In this document: positions 40,760 through 53,000 of the stretch, in pieces
How the letters are laid out: every line of letters begins with the position of its first letter
Numbering within the stretch: position 1 is the stretch's first letter
NCBI GenBank assembly: GCA_013398055.1
Contig: VZRS01000393.1
Location: 1 to 64,000, forward strand
DNA: 64,000 nucleotides
Direction: 5' to 3'
DNA from: Ifrita kowaldi
Taxonomy: Eukaryota > Chordata > Aves > Passeriformes > Cinclosomatidae
The notes under the pieces: model-generated
The model's database searches: none
What the model saw: only the letters and a program-made list of their open reading frames with translations
Told to the model about the DNA's origin: nothing
Position numbers and translations under genes: made by a program

Positions 40760-41334
40760 CTGTAACAGTAAATATAAAGCCTTTGCCTTATATGTGGTAC
40801 AATGAGGAAATTCTTGATATTCTTGTAGACCAGTAGCATTAACATTTTTGCAGTAAGAGGGCATCTTGGTATCTGTGACCTGTTGACTCTTACTTGTTTT
40901 TTAAAAAAGCCTTCAAAAATCCCTTGTGAATCTCTTGGTTAGAATGGGAAAAAAAACCCCTGCACTGTTCTTTAGTAGAGACTGTTTCTGAATACTGAAA
41001 AGCTGTCAATAAAATTGGAAGAAAATCTATGTTCAGACCATGACTAACCTGCAAGCCAGTTGTTTTAAGATGTTGACTCTAGCTTACTCTGTTATTCCAT
41101 GATAAATCTGTTAAGATTTTTTCCCTTCAAATGAAGTTTTGACGCAGTTTGACATAAAATTCAGGTTCCTTTTTCACATATATAGAATTACTAAACCACG
41201 AGCACATCATTGCAAACATAAAATCATTATCTCAGGTATGGACATCCTTCTGTAGAGCTGACAGCTGTAGTATCTGAAGGCAAAAAGCACTATCTGAGCA
41301 GTCTCCTTAACTTCTAAGGTCCATTCAAGGTCCT

Positions 41335-41549
41335 TCAGTGCTGGGACCATTGCAGGAAGGTTTTAATTTTTAAGGAGGTTTTCACTAATGGAGATGTTCT
41401 TGCTGTTTCAGGTGTCTTTGAATCCTGCAGGAACTGAGTGGCTTCTTGCTGCAGAATAGAATATGGAAAGTACTGAACAGCTGCCTCTGGTGTGATATGG
41501 CTGGGATCCATGGACAAACATACAGGAAGGTAAACTGTGATGATAGCAA
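41335..41549 (-). CDS. Candidate minus-strand exon or chance ORF
   Basis: Acceptor ttgctatcatcacag, then open frame YLPVCLSMDPSHITPEAAVQ, YFPYSILQQEATQFLQDSKT and a basic Ser/Thr stretch to TGA at 41335. No strong donor. The opposite strand is also open (41446-41661, + strand, 71 codons), which lowers the weight of openness here. Confidence 0.25.
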
Positions 41550-41749
41550 TGTCTCACCTCAGGAGACCGGTAAAAATATGATGATGTTTGAACCGCGAGA
41601 GAACCTGCATCAGGATGGGCTTTCCCCTGAATCACAGAGTGAAAGAGAAGAGACCATATAAGAGTTTTTTGCAGGGAAAATCTGCTTTGAGGAACAAAGA
41701 ACTCTGAATGACAAATGTGTGTCACAAATGTGCAGTGTCATCCTGCAGC

Positions 41750-44700
41750 GTTTTGGTGCTAGACTCTAATATGGCCATCAGTGTAGTCTGAAGGGAATAA
41801 TGCAAATGGTTGTTAACAAATGAATAGTTAAGAGGACTAATTGGACAGAAACAGCTAAACAATTTCAGTCCCATAAAGAGATGAGTGGACTTCAGATGTT
41901 GGTTAAGATAAGTGCATTTCAAAGAGGAGGTGGTGCAGAGGCTTCAAAAGGTCTCCCAAGGACCATTTGGGAAAACTCCTCACCTTCCTGCACTAGTGGC
42001 AGTTTTATCATTGAGTCCACAAGGCCAGGATTTTGCCCTGGGAGTTGAGATTAGAGAAAATCTGTGTTCTGGTGAACAATCTCAGAGTGGAGCTTGGAGC
42101 TTTTTCTATGGTTTTTAGTTGCAGTGCCTATGGTAACTTGAAATGAAAGACATGTGTTCAGTTAGTTTCCTTCAGCTGGAAGGAAAACCATTTCCAGCCT
42201 TCACTTGCTCCCCAAAAATAATCATCATTACTTAGGTTTAAAGAATAAATCTTCTGATGAGAAAACAAACATTTAAGTGCTGCCTTGTGTACTTTAGCTA
42301 TTCCCGAGCTTGCAATGTTTAACTTCTATGGTTTTGGTGAAAATGTTAGTGGGGTTTTTATATTTGTGCTCAAAAGGATTGAATGAGTGAGGTAGTTTGA
42401 CCAGCATGTTAAGTCTGGAAGCTGGGAACAAACATCTCTGGAAACAAAAAATATGATCAATGTTGATTGTAGAGTTCCAGGGTACATGCACTGTAGACTG
42501 TCCATTTTTCAATAATTAATGGGTTTTAAGATATGATTTAATTAACAAATAATATAATAAACATTAATTTTCTCTCTCAGAACAAAGAGAGAAATTTCTC
42601 CTTTCTAGAAAAATCTGATGATGAAGAAGATATGTGCACTATATACAACTGTTAAAGTATTCCAGTCACTTATTTGTATATTATCACATTTTACCTCATT
42701 GAATATTAATCGTGAAGTTCTTGATCTTAATTTATTATGGGAACACTGATTTCCATATTTGTTATTTATTGATATACCTAATGTAGTTTGGGGGAAAGAT
42801 CTGAAACTTAACATTTTCAAATATAAGTTAACAAATAAAAAGCATTCCAAAATGATGTAAATTGTTTTCTTATTTAAATTTTGTGTCCTTGAAAGCTTGA
42901 TATATCTGCAGGGTTTTTTCGGCCGTTATAGAACTTACAGGAATAATGCTTGTAACTCATAGTGAAATATTGGGGTTTGCGGCTTGTAATTTTTTCAACA
43001 CCTAAAACCTGTTCTGTTGTCTCCAACAGTAAACACAGGAAAAAATTTAGAACACTTTCTCACGAAGCTGAAATGTGTTTATGTTGTGGTGTAGACACCT
43101 GATGTCTTTTGATGAATAAGGGGCAATTTTTTCATTATTAGTGTACCTCATGCTGTACCTGTAAAAAAACCCTCCCATTTCGTCAAGTTATAAGCCTTGG
43201 AGAAATTTCTGTTTTCATAGTGCAGTGATGTTTGTAAATGTGAGCTGGAGAAAATCCATTAATTGCTTTCCTATCTCTTTTGTCTTTGTTTGATTCAGGA
43301 TTGCTTCTCCTGGAAGGGTGCTTTACCTAGCCCCATATGCACTTAAGACTTCAAAATTCGTAAGTTACAGTTTAATGCAATTTTAAAAGACGTTTCTTAG
43401 CAAATTATAAGATAGTGATGCTTTTTATTTTTGCATTTCAGAGCACCAAGGGTCTAACCCAATTGCCACTGTAGTCCAGAGTAGTTTTCTACTTGGGATT
43501 ACATCCCCATATCTTAAGAATGTGCACGCTGTTAAGGTTTATTGCTGTAGTTTAAAAATATTTAGATGGTTGTAGGATCTTGACTTCTACAACCAGACAT
43601 CTGATAAAGATCAGTCTCTTTTTTTGATAATCTCAATTGACATTCTGCAGCACTAATGCTGCATGCAAAATAACATTCATGCTTAATAATTTTACAGAAT
43701 GTTAGATATCTTCAGCTGTAATGATGGTTCAAAATAGTTTAAATGGTGGCAGAGGTATTACTTTGGCAAATATCTATCCTTCAAGCCTTATTTTTAGAAG
43801 AAATAGCTAATGCTGTTTGCATTCATATGTTTTTAATGTGTCATGCGTGTTACGTTTCTTACCGAAGGGGACACTTTTAACAGTGTGCTAGAATTTTTTT
43901 CCTGTTCACTTAAGAGAATTGTCTGAAACCTTACATAATCTCTTTCTAAAAGAAATGTTTTTCACAGGTGTTCCGCTAAACAAACAAACAAATTGCTGGG
44001 AGGTTTCTAGGTTTTTGGGGTTTTTTTCTGTTTTGATACTACATTAATAAGTCTTGGTCTTTTTGGTAATACAGTTTTAACTTGGAACATAACATCTAGC
44101 AACAACAATGTATATATTGTGATCTGAATGAGTTCTTTCCCCCAAATACTAGAGCATATGTTCTCATCCTGTGCAGCCTAGAGGATGGCTGATGGTGTGC
44201 TGAGAGATTTGGGTAAAGAGGCTGTCAGTGCATTTCCCTGTCGTGAGCCTGACTTCGTTTCTGCAACAGAAATTAACTGAGATGTTTTCTCATGCTTAGA
44301 GTGAGAAGAGCATATATGCTCTCACTTTGAATTCCTTTAAAAGAATTTAAAGTCTTTAAAGGACACTTCATTGTATTCAGAAAAGTGTCCTGTGATTAAC
44401 TGATCTGTAGCTCATACAAGACCCTCAGATCAAATACAGAAGATGTACAGGGGTTTTTTTGCTTCTGAAACCCACTGCAAAAGAGAATAATTGCTTGTGA
44501 GGATGCAGCTGTTTGCAGATAAAGGTTGTCTTTGGGAGAACCTAAGGAAAGCAATATTCATTTACTTCGACTCCAGATCTTCTCTGTGTGTGGGGTCAGG
44601 CCTCTAGAGTGAGACTGACTGAGAGGCAGAAAGATCCAGTTCATGCTGCAGGGCAAAAGTGTTTCCCTTCTGTATGGAATAAGAAAAATTAAGCAAAATT

Positions 44701-44847
44701 GATCTTTCATATGCACGTATACCCAGGTAACACAGAAGAATGTACAGAAATCATACGCGAGTTGTGAAAATGTTGACTATCACCAGCTGTAGAACTTTAG
44801 CTGTAGAACTCATAGCAAATGAGTAAATGGTCTTGTAAGAAACTCAG
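41750..44847. other. AT-rich non-coding DNA
   Basis: Very AT-rich. A minus-strand acceptor ttttttgtttccag at about 42438 is followed by two competing open frames that end within 50 codons; not supported as a gene. No repeats recognised. Confidence 0.5.
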
Positions 44848-45025
44848 TTAAAATAGACTTTCTGGCTGCCAGCTTTGCACATTGCCCAAGGAAGTAACAA
44901 AGAACAGCTTGTCACATTGCACCATTTCCCCCAGGCCCACTGAGTTTTCTCCTGTATCATTTGTGGGTGGAACATGAACTCTGTGTGTAACTGCAGGCAT
45001 AATTTGACCTTTGAGACCTTCACCA
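44848..45025 (-). CDS. Candidate terminal exon of a phase-consistent three-exon set
   Basis: Outstanding acceptor (ttcacttttcttatatcccttgcag) right of 45025. 1 nt + 58 open codons + TAA: GEGLKGQIMPAVTHRVHVPP, TNDTGENSVGLGEMVQCDKL, FFVTSLGNVQSWQPESLF. The 1-nt entry phase matches the 2-nt exit phase of the 45509-45661 exon. No homologous family recognised. Confidence 0.35.
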
Positions 45026-45508
45026 CTGCAAGGGATATAAGAAAAGTGAAAGTCACAGTTGATGTTCAGGTACCAGACCAAGTACCCGATAAAGTTTGAA
45101 AAACGCAGTTAGAGAAAATGTAATTTTTGCTGGCAGGTGGCTTTGCTACATGAACTGCCCTGGCTTGTCCTGTTAAAACTCAGAGCAAACCCTTTAACCA
45201 ATACAAAGAGGCAACACAGAGTATGTATCAGTGCAGTGGCAGGATAATGCAAAATATCAGGGAAAAAAAGTAGGAGGGAGAATGTTTTCCTCAGCGAGTT
45301 ATTTGCTTTCTTGCCAGGATTTGCCAAGCCCTGCACGTGGAGCTTTAGACGTGCAATCGACTCCGTGCCAGAGTTTTACATAGTTTGCAGTGAATGTGGC
45401 AGCTTTTACCAGCCCTGCTTTCATCCATTATGTGGATAAAAGCCCTGCTGGCTTCCCGCTTCTCACGCAATACCCTCACTTCCGCACCAAATGTGCCAGG
45501 TATTTTAC

Positions 45509-45661
45509 CTGGCACGTGACAGCCTGTAGCAATGGATCTGTTTATGGGCTTGCTGTGTGCAAGATGCTGCGGTCTGTCCCTCAGGCAGTTCTGTGCGTTT
45601 GGGTTCTGATCGGGAGGGGGTGCAGAACTGCGCTGGGGGCTGGGGTACTCTGCTTTGTGCA
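45509..45661 (-). CDS. Candidate middle exon of a phase-consistent three-exon set
   Basis: Outstanding acceptor (ggttttccctcttttcag) and good donor CAG|GTAAAA, 153 nt. In the phase set by the upstream exon it reads 1 nt + AQSRVPQPPAQFCTPSRSEP, KRTELPEGQTAASCTQQAHK, QIHCYRLSRA + 2 nt. A second frame is also open. GC content is higher than the surroundings. Confidence 0.35.
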
Positions 45662-45974
45662 CTGAAAAGAGGGAAAACCCAAACTCATGGCTGGATGCCC
45701 TATTACTGTGCTAATGGGAATATTGGAATATAAAAATATGTGTATATATGGGTTAGATAAAGGAGTTCTAATCCTCTTGGTTTTCCTGTTTTTTCATTAG
45801 CATCTGGCCCATGTGAACCTACAGAAATAAATCCCCACCCTGTTTCCCCTCTGCATACAAGTAAAGAAACCCCAGTTCCTAAAGTTGCCAGGACTTCTAC
45901 TAAAAGTATCACACTAGTCTCCATAGCTTTAAGAAAAGGAGTAATTATACATTATTTTCATAGGGCAAACATAC

Positions 45975-46180
45975 AGCAGCGATTTAACTTCTTGCTCTTC
46001 CTGGAGGGCACCATGTGCAATCCCTTCGGCAACAGCTTCGGGAGTACTGTCTGGAAGGACATCACTGCTGCTGGGGGCTTTAACACAGGCCCTGCTTTCC
46101 TGGCGTGCCAGCTCTTTACAGCCATAGGTGGCAGGAGACCTAATGCTGGAATGGTTGGTTTTGGGTATATTGCTCATCAT
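45975..46180 (-). CDS. Candidate first visible exon of a phase-consistent three-exon set
   Basis: Long pyrimidine tract and acceptor (ctatgccctttctgctgaag) right of 46180. 68 codons + 2 nt to a strong donor GTATGT: MMSNIPKTNHSSIRSPATYG, CKELARQESRACVKAPSSSD, VLPDSTPEAVAEGIAHGALQ, EEQEVKSL. Disordered, Ser/Ala/Glu-rich. The + strand ORF 45992-46261 is its antisense. Confidence 0.35.
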
Positions 46181-47783
46181 CTTCAGCAGAAAGGGCATAG
46201 CAGAGAAAATAATGAAATGCTGCATAAAATGGATACACTTCTAAACAGGAAAAACAAATAACTAATAATCTAAAGAAAGCCTTTCGAAATTAATAAATTT
46301 GTAAGGTAACTTGGGATTTCCACACAAGTAATCTCTGTCTATGGCTATCTCATCAATCTTTACTTTTGCAGGCATTTGCAGGTGGTGCTTTTTCTTTAAC
46401 AATTAACGATCTGAAAAGAGGAGCAATCATAGTAACTTACTAGAAATTCAAATAGTGTTTGTTAAACAAAAGTAGCAATTGTGGCATTACTGTAAAATTT
46501 AAGTCATGGATCTGCTACTGGATTTATAGGGGCATGTAGAAAGGTATTTTTTATAGTATCCTTTAGAGAAGTTATAATAGACACCATGTTTTTTCTTTGC
46601 TCTTAGAAATAACTGTTCTGTCTTATATTCCTCTGGGTAACGTGTGCACTGTTGAATACTGAATTTTTAAAGTCGATCACTAACTTATGAAAACAATTTC
46701 TGCTTTACTGACCTTAATACTGGTGAAGTGTTAGGTGCGCAATCACACTTTCTGTTCTTATATGGATATTCTGAGTCAGGGCTTCATTTCCAGAAACAAC
46801 TTATTTGCTATTATAAAACTTTCAGTGATGCAGTATTAATTGATAGGGTTTTCCCCTCGATTTTTATAGAAAATCTGCGTGCATTTCAGTCACATAAATA
46901 ACTGCATAGAAGCACAAACACACTTGAGATAGCCTTAAATGAGTTAATTTGAATGGTGTAAATAGTTTTGCTTGTGATTTATCTTTCCTAAAAGCTATAA
47001 AATGCATGTAATTGTGCTGCTGAGGGATGTTGTGCTGTGCAATAGGGCACACAGAGAGCACTGGGAAAGGGGGCACTTGCCCTTCTGGCTTAGTTCCTGG
47101 TCAGTTTGTGCATTCTCTCCACTGAAACTTCCCCTGAAGACTCTGGTACAGTATAGCATTAAAAGCATGTGCAATGCCTTTCACATCTAATGAAATGGTT
47201 ACAGTTTAACAAATATTTGAAAGCATTATATGTACATAAAGTCTTATTTTTTAAATGTATTTAGTGTCTTGAGTCTCCTAAAGTGCTGGTATCAACTAAT
47301 GCTGCAGCAGAGATGGTAATTAGATCTTGCTGTCATCTGAACATCAATTGGTAGTTATTTTGGACACTCTGATGTGCTTGCAATCAGGTGCCATTTGCTG
47401 AGGGATGAGATTTGGTGGTAAGTAACTAGAAATTTGTTAGATTTATAACTGAAAATAAATCTGTGTGATTAACATTAGGCAAAGGCTGTCTTTTTGATGT
47501 AGGCTGATTGGCCTTTCTTGTCATGGCCCTTCATGCTTGCATTCATCCTTTCTCCTGCCTGCCTCTCCTCCAGAGCAAACCCTCGATTGCCTGTTGGGGA
47601 GCAGGTGAAGCTACCTTGCTGTATGCCTGAACAGCCTCCAGTGGCCATCTGGTGCTGCTTAGCTGGACCTTCTGGCCCAGAAATGAGATCAGCACTTTCT
47701 CATGGCTGCTGGTCTCTGGCTTGCATGTGTAACAAAGAGCTCCTGAAGTAAATGAAATGGAGACAAGTCAGTGTCTTTGTGAT

Positions 47784-47936
47784 TCACTCCCTTAACCAGT
47801 CTCTTGGAAAAAATAGTTTTCTAATGTCTGTGTTCATGGTGTCCTTTTGTATTGTTTTGAGAAGACTGTACTCAGCAACGTCAAAAGGCACAATAGCTCT
47901 GAGTGGAATTTTTAAATCTTTGTTGATATTAGGAAC
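47784..47936 (-). CDS. Candidate minus-strand exon
   Basis: Acceptor attatattgtatttgtcag right of 47936, 50 open codons to TGA at 47784: VPNINKDLKIPLRAIVPFDV, AEYSLLKTIQKDTMNTDIRK, LFFPRDWLRE. Balanced, globular-looking composition. Only a weak donor (GTTAAG) before the stop. No family recognised. Confidence 0.3.
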   Translation of the reverse strand, partial: VPNINKDLKIPLRAIVPFDVAEYSLLKTIQKDTMNTDIRKLFFPRDWLRE

Positions 47937-48649
47937 CTGACAAATACAATATAATTCTTCACCCTTGTGCAGTGCTGAACTGGCAAGTGCCAATTAGAAT
48001 AGCTCACCAGGCTGGAATCAAATTAGGAGCACTTGCTAATGTTTGTTTTAGCATTTCTGTTCCTAGAAATTGGGGAGGAAATTGAGTATGTTGCCTATAT
48101 GACATAGATGTAACCATTCCTATTTCATTTCATGATGGGCTTCTCCACCCAAGATTTTCCTCTTCTTCCTCAACTATCTTTGATTAATAAATAGTAATAG
48201 GCATTTTTTTCAAATAAAAATGTCTGTTAAAGGAACTGGAGTTTCTTTCATACCAGTCAATGAATGCAATTCATATAAAGGATATCAGGAATTGCATGTG
48301 TGTGGAATCCAGTCCTAAAGTAATAAGGATAAAGCCTCTAATTTTTGTTTCTAGATATGTATCTGACACTTGCAGTTATTATGAGAAGATGAACATCTAT
48401 TTAATGAGGGTCTTTGGCTGGATTTCTTAAGTGACATTGTAAACTCATTGACTATGCTGATGGTTATGATAACCTGTGTCATACTACAGTATTTTTATTG
48501 TGTTTTCTGGAGTTTCCCTTTCTTCTAGTATGTCAAAATATTTAAGAAAGCAACTGTAAATGTTTGTTGTTCTGGTGCACTTTTTCTGGGAGTAGATGTC
48601 ATTAGGACACTGATAATTATTCCTCTCAAATGAGAAGTGTGCTTGAGCA

Positions 48650-48655
48650 TACAGG
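48650..48655 (+). repeat. Left target-site duplication of the solo LTR
   Basis: tacagg immediately before TGTCGG; identical to 49043-49048. Confidence 0.75.
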
Positions 48656-49042
48656 TGTCGGGGTACACTATGTGGTGATAGAGAGATAGGCCCTGAAGGC
48701 CAGAGAGAGAGCCTCTTTCCGGGCCTGGAGGTGACCCTGGGACTGTATCCAGGTCACTGGGGATGGGCAGAGAGAGGATTGTGAGTTTGTGGACAGGGAT
48801 GGACCTGTGAGAGGTGATGAGTGTAGTTTGTGACCTTATAGGGTATTGTTTACCTGTTACCATCATAGGCAAAATCTGGGCACCACCCCAGGTGATTGGG
48901 GGACACTGTGGTGAACATCTTTCCTGTTTATATGATGTTATATCCTAGGTGTGCTGGTATTTGGGGGAATTCTGGCTGCGTAATAAACGACTTTGCACCT
49001 CCCTCTTGTGTGTGGAGTCCATGCCCATGCGTGATCACTGCA
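48656..49042 (+). mobile_element. Solo LTR of an endogenous retrovirus, 387 bp
   Basis: Begins TGTCGGGG and ends ACTGCA (TG...CA termini), and carries AATAAA at 48982-48987 about 55 bp before the end, the usual U3-R-U5 order. It is flanked on both sides by tacagg (48650-48655 and 49043-49048), a 6-bp target-site duplication. No internal retroviral gene is present, so this is a solo LTR left by LTR-LTR recombination. A 6-bp duplication fits alpha/beta-type (ERVK-like) integrases; the family name cannot be given from the sequence. Confidence 0.8.
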
Positions 49043-49048
49043 TACAGG
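49043..49048 (+). repeat. Right target-site duplication of the solo LTR
   Basis: tacagg immediately after ACTGCA; identical to 48650-48655. Confidence 0.75.
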
Positions 49049-49603
49049 CAGATGAGGACAGTAATCATTACCCAGGGAAGGAAAAGCACAAGCAAGGACT
49101 TAAGTACTCTGACCTATGTTACAGCTGCAGGCTGAGCAACTGGCTCCTGATGGTCCCCTGCAGTTCCCAAACTGTGAGAGCAGGAGGAACGGGGAAACTG
49201 AGGAGGCCAGGAGGTTAACTAAAGGGAAAAGTAGGACTGTAGCATACATGGAAAAACTGTCTTGCTCTGTTTCCTGTTGGCAAACTCCTGATAGCTCTCG
49301 GGTTTTTTTTAATGGTATCTGTGGTTCAACTGTTACATTAAAGGCAGGTTTATGGGGAAAAGTCATTGCCTTTTCAAGTAAGTAACAAGAGGAATAGTTG
49401 CCAAATTTTGCATTTTAAAGGGAAAACATTTAAACATTAAATAGTGATTACTGAGGAAAAGCTTCAAAACAAGATTTCCCTAGGTATTTCTATTTTCTTA
49501 TTCACAAAATAAGTAAAAAGCCCTATGCATCTTAAGTAATATATCCCAAAAGCTATCAAGCTATCTATGTAGAACTAGTTCAAATCTAAAGGGACTTGTT
49601 TTT

Positions 49604-49631
49604 AAAAAAAAAAAAAAAAAACAAAAAAAAC
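49604..49631 (+). repeat. Poly-A tract
   Basis: A run of A with one C interruption (aaaa...caaaaaaaacc), about 90 bp left of the minus-orientation CR1. It may be unrelated to it, since CR1 elements do not end in poly-A. Confidence 0.8.
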
Positions 49632-49718
49632 CTGGCAAACTCCAAATATAATACTACCAGATGTTGAACTCAAGTGATGGGCTTATTTAGCTGGAGAAGA
49701 AGGAGTCGAGAAGCAGAT

Positions 49719-50010
49719 ACCGAATCAAAGAATTGTTTAGATTAGAAAACTTATGTTGGACCTTTGAGATCATAGAGTGCAACCATTAACCCAGCATTGA
49801 CAAGTTCACCACTAGACCATGTCCCTAAGGTGCCACATGTACACTTTTAAATACCACCAGGGATGGTGACTCCACCACTTCCCTAGGCAGCCTCATTCAG
49901 TGCTTAACAACCCTTCCTGTGAAGAAATTTTTTCGTAATATCCAATCTAAGTATCCCCTGGTGCAACTCAAGATAATTTCCTTTTGTCCTATTGCTTGAC
50001 TCAGAGGACT
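49719..50010 (-). mobile_element. CR1 LINE 3' end, minus orientation
   Basis: On the + strand it reads as the reverse complement of a CR1 tail: accaccagggatggtgactcc, aggcagcctcattcagtgct, ttcgtaatatccaatctaa, cccctggtgcaactc, ttttgtcctattgcttg. It is more diverged than the copies at 21.6 and 22.1 kb. Confidence 0.85.
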
Positions 50011-53000
50011 GGCAGACCTATGTCCAATATTCTGGACTGGTGATATTAAGCTCTCTTGTTCTGAAAGGAGGAGATGACCAGATTGGCTATTAAAACTTGT
50101 ATTGTTCTTTGAGGAAGCAAAGGTATTTTCTTACCCTTCTTTTTTTTTGAACTGTGTCAATGTTGGTTGCAATGAAAGACTTGGCTACTGCTTTGTTAAC
50201 ATGTGTGTGGAAAAATGGGCAAATGTGCAATGTAGCTGCTGAAGAACCTGCTTATCTCAGGTGTTCTCTTTCTCAGTTTTGCCTAAGCTGAGAAACATGT
50301 CTTCATAGCATTTTTAGTCTTTGTAGCCTTGACAGCCCAGATTCCAAATCTGATCTCTTTTTTTCTGGCATGGTGTGATGCTGGAAACTAACCATGGGAG
50401 GGCCACATGCAATCCTCAGAGTTTTGTGATGTGCCCTGTGGCTGTCTGTCTTTTTTAAAGAGGTACGGCCTTCAGAGACTACAGGTCCCAGCAAGCAGTG
50501 CTTCATTTTGATCTGATAAGCAAGTGCTCACATCTGATGTGTGCTGCATGTCAGGGCGTGCTGGCTGCATGAGCCACACCTCGGCATTTGAGATAAGGGT
50601 GACTGCAGACTGCTCCATCCAACATAAAGTAGGTGCAGCTTTGGCCAGAAGCTGATTTTTTTCTTCTTTTTCTTTTCCTCTGCCCTTCAGTTCTAGGAAC
50701 TTTTTAAATCTTATACAGCATTGCAGCAGGATTGTGGTATATAGCATGATTACCCATCATGTTGAATATGCTTTTGGTTTCTAGGTTCTTCTAGGTGCTT
50801 CCCTTACCTCCTCTGTGATGGCTGCCCTCATATGCTGTTCAGGAGTGGGCAAAACTTTTGGAAGTGGCTGATTGCTTCAAGTAAGGGTGTTGTTGCAAGA
50901 CATTCAGGCCCATTTTTACTTGCCAAAGAGATCTGGCTCATTCAGGCAAGCTTTGGATAAACAGTCTGAAATTTGGGGTGGTTTATCTGATACAATTTTT
51001 TGAAAGTTTGTCCAATATGGAGAGACTCTACCTCACTTTGACATGGACAGCTGAGGAAGGATCTTTGGCACACCTTTGGGTGCAATTTAGACACCTCTTC
51101 TGAACTGCCTTCAGATTAAGAATTCAAAAGCTGACTCTGCTTGGATGCAGTTCAGGATTGGAGTAATCCCTTTCTCCCAGTCTTAGGCTAGATATTTCAC
51201 AAGATGTTTGGATGTTGCTTACTTTTCTGTAGCAATACCTTTCTGAGTTCTATTCTTCAGCTGGGTCTGCATCTGAACAAGTGAAGTCATAATGAGAAGT
51301 TCTTTTGGGGTTTCAATGTACCCCAGATGTTTCTTAGGGAGTGTGCAAACCGTGGGTGACTCTTCAGAAATTTGTAGGTAACTTCAGTTTCTGGTATCTA
51401 TTGTAAAATACAAAGCCAAGGTGTCAAGTGCCCTGCACTATTTGTCATCTTTATTTCTTGCTTTGTAGTCTTGTTCAAAGAAAGTTCAGCTGAGTGAAGA
51501 GCTTTTCATATTCTTTTAAAATCCGTATGAATATCACCACAAGAGTGGCAGTATCAGGTTGATCAAGAGGCCTGTTTGTGCCAGAATTCCATCTCAGACC
51601 ATGGTCAATAATGGATTTGTAGGGAAAGGGCAAAAATTATATTCTGTGTGAGAAAAGAGCCTCGCATTGGAGTGTTTTCTTGCTTAGGAGCTTGAACTTC
51701 CTACGTTAGCATTTCCTTCTGGATCATGGTAACACAGAACTTCCTGCCAACATAGTCTGTCATCTTGAGTCTTATATTTGCACTTCTGCACATTTAACAT
51801 AAAAACAATAGCATTATTACTTGGATTTCATTCTTTGTGTAGCTGGGTAGTATGGGTAGCTGAAAAGCTGCACGAAGGCAAATCAGATACTGTTAACTCC
51901 TTCCTGCTTGGTGGTTTGTATATTTTGGAATTTGGAGATAATTCTCAAGGCTGCAGTTTGGTCATGTATTGGCTCTATTTATAATTTTTATTGAACCCTG
52001 AGATCTGACTTGTATCTCAACTTGATGAATAATGGAACCTTTGGCTAGTAGAGTGAGGATACATACATAAAGAAGAACAGTAGGTGAATAAGCACCTGGT
52101 CAACAGAGATGACAGTGGATAAAGATACCTGTCAAATTCTTAGCACCATAAAACTAAAACACGTTTGGCCTGATCCAACATCTGAAGAATTTAATTTCCA
52201 TTGATTTCAAAGAAGTGCCTTCTTAGCCTGTATGATATGAATTCTTCTCTCTGTATCCTTTTTCTTTTTTTCCCCTCTTTTTTCTCCCCCTTTTTCCTTT
52301 ATAAGCACAGTTAGGTTTTTTGATCTGACTCCCTTCTGCAGCACGTTTTTTTGTAGAAACAGCTTCCTGGAGAGGAGTGGCACCATGGTATACTAGGAAC
52401 AGCCTGTTGGGTAAAGGTAAGATGGTAAAGATTGATCCAGTGTTTTTAAGGGAATTGAAGAGTTATTGAAACCTGTGTTTTTCCAGAGGAATACTGTGGT
52501 AAGGAAAGTCAAAAAGCCGCTGATACTGAGTTGGAGAAGTCTCACCAGCTCACTGCTGTTATTATAGGGCATACTTCTCTTCCTTCCACAAAAAGGCATA
52601 CTACTTCATTCATTTTTAACCACAGCAAGTTTTAATTAATTTATACCTGTAAGTAAATGTATCAAACTGTTGCACTGACAAATCTATCGCGGGATTTCTA
52701 TCCAAGCCCCATTTTATTCTGACTTTCTGGCAGACATGAGTCTGTTTCCCTAAGGCACTTCAACTGTGCTGTCTTTTCTACTCCTGGATATCCTCTTGCT
52801 CTGACTCCACCTCAAATATGTCTGTATTGCAGGACTTGGTTTTCCTACAGTTGTCCCCTGGTGCAATTACAGCACAATTAAAATATGCAGTGTGGCTGAG
52901 ACCTTGATCATGTTCTAACAGGAATATAGCCTTAGACATACAGCCCAGTTACAGCATGGTAACGATGTGACAAAACAACCCTGCTCATCCTGCAGCACGG

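Noticed and set aside
48525..49218. ORFs on both strands of the LTR region
   Set aside because: They overlap the solo LTR, which is non-coding, and end at no conserved motif.
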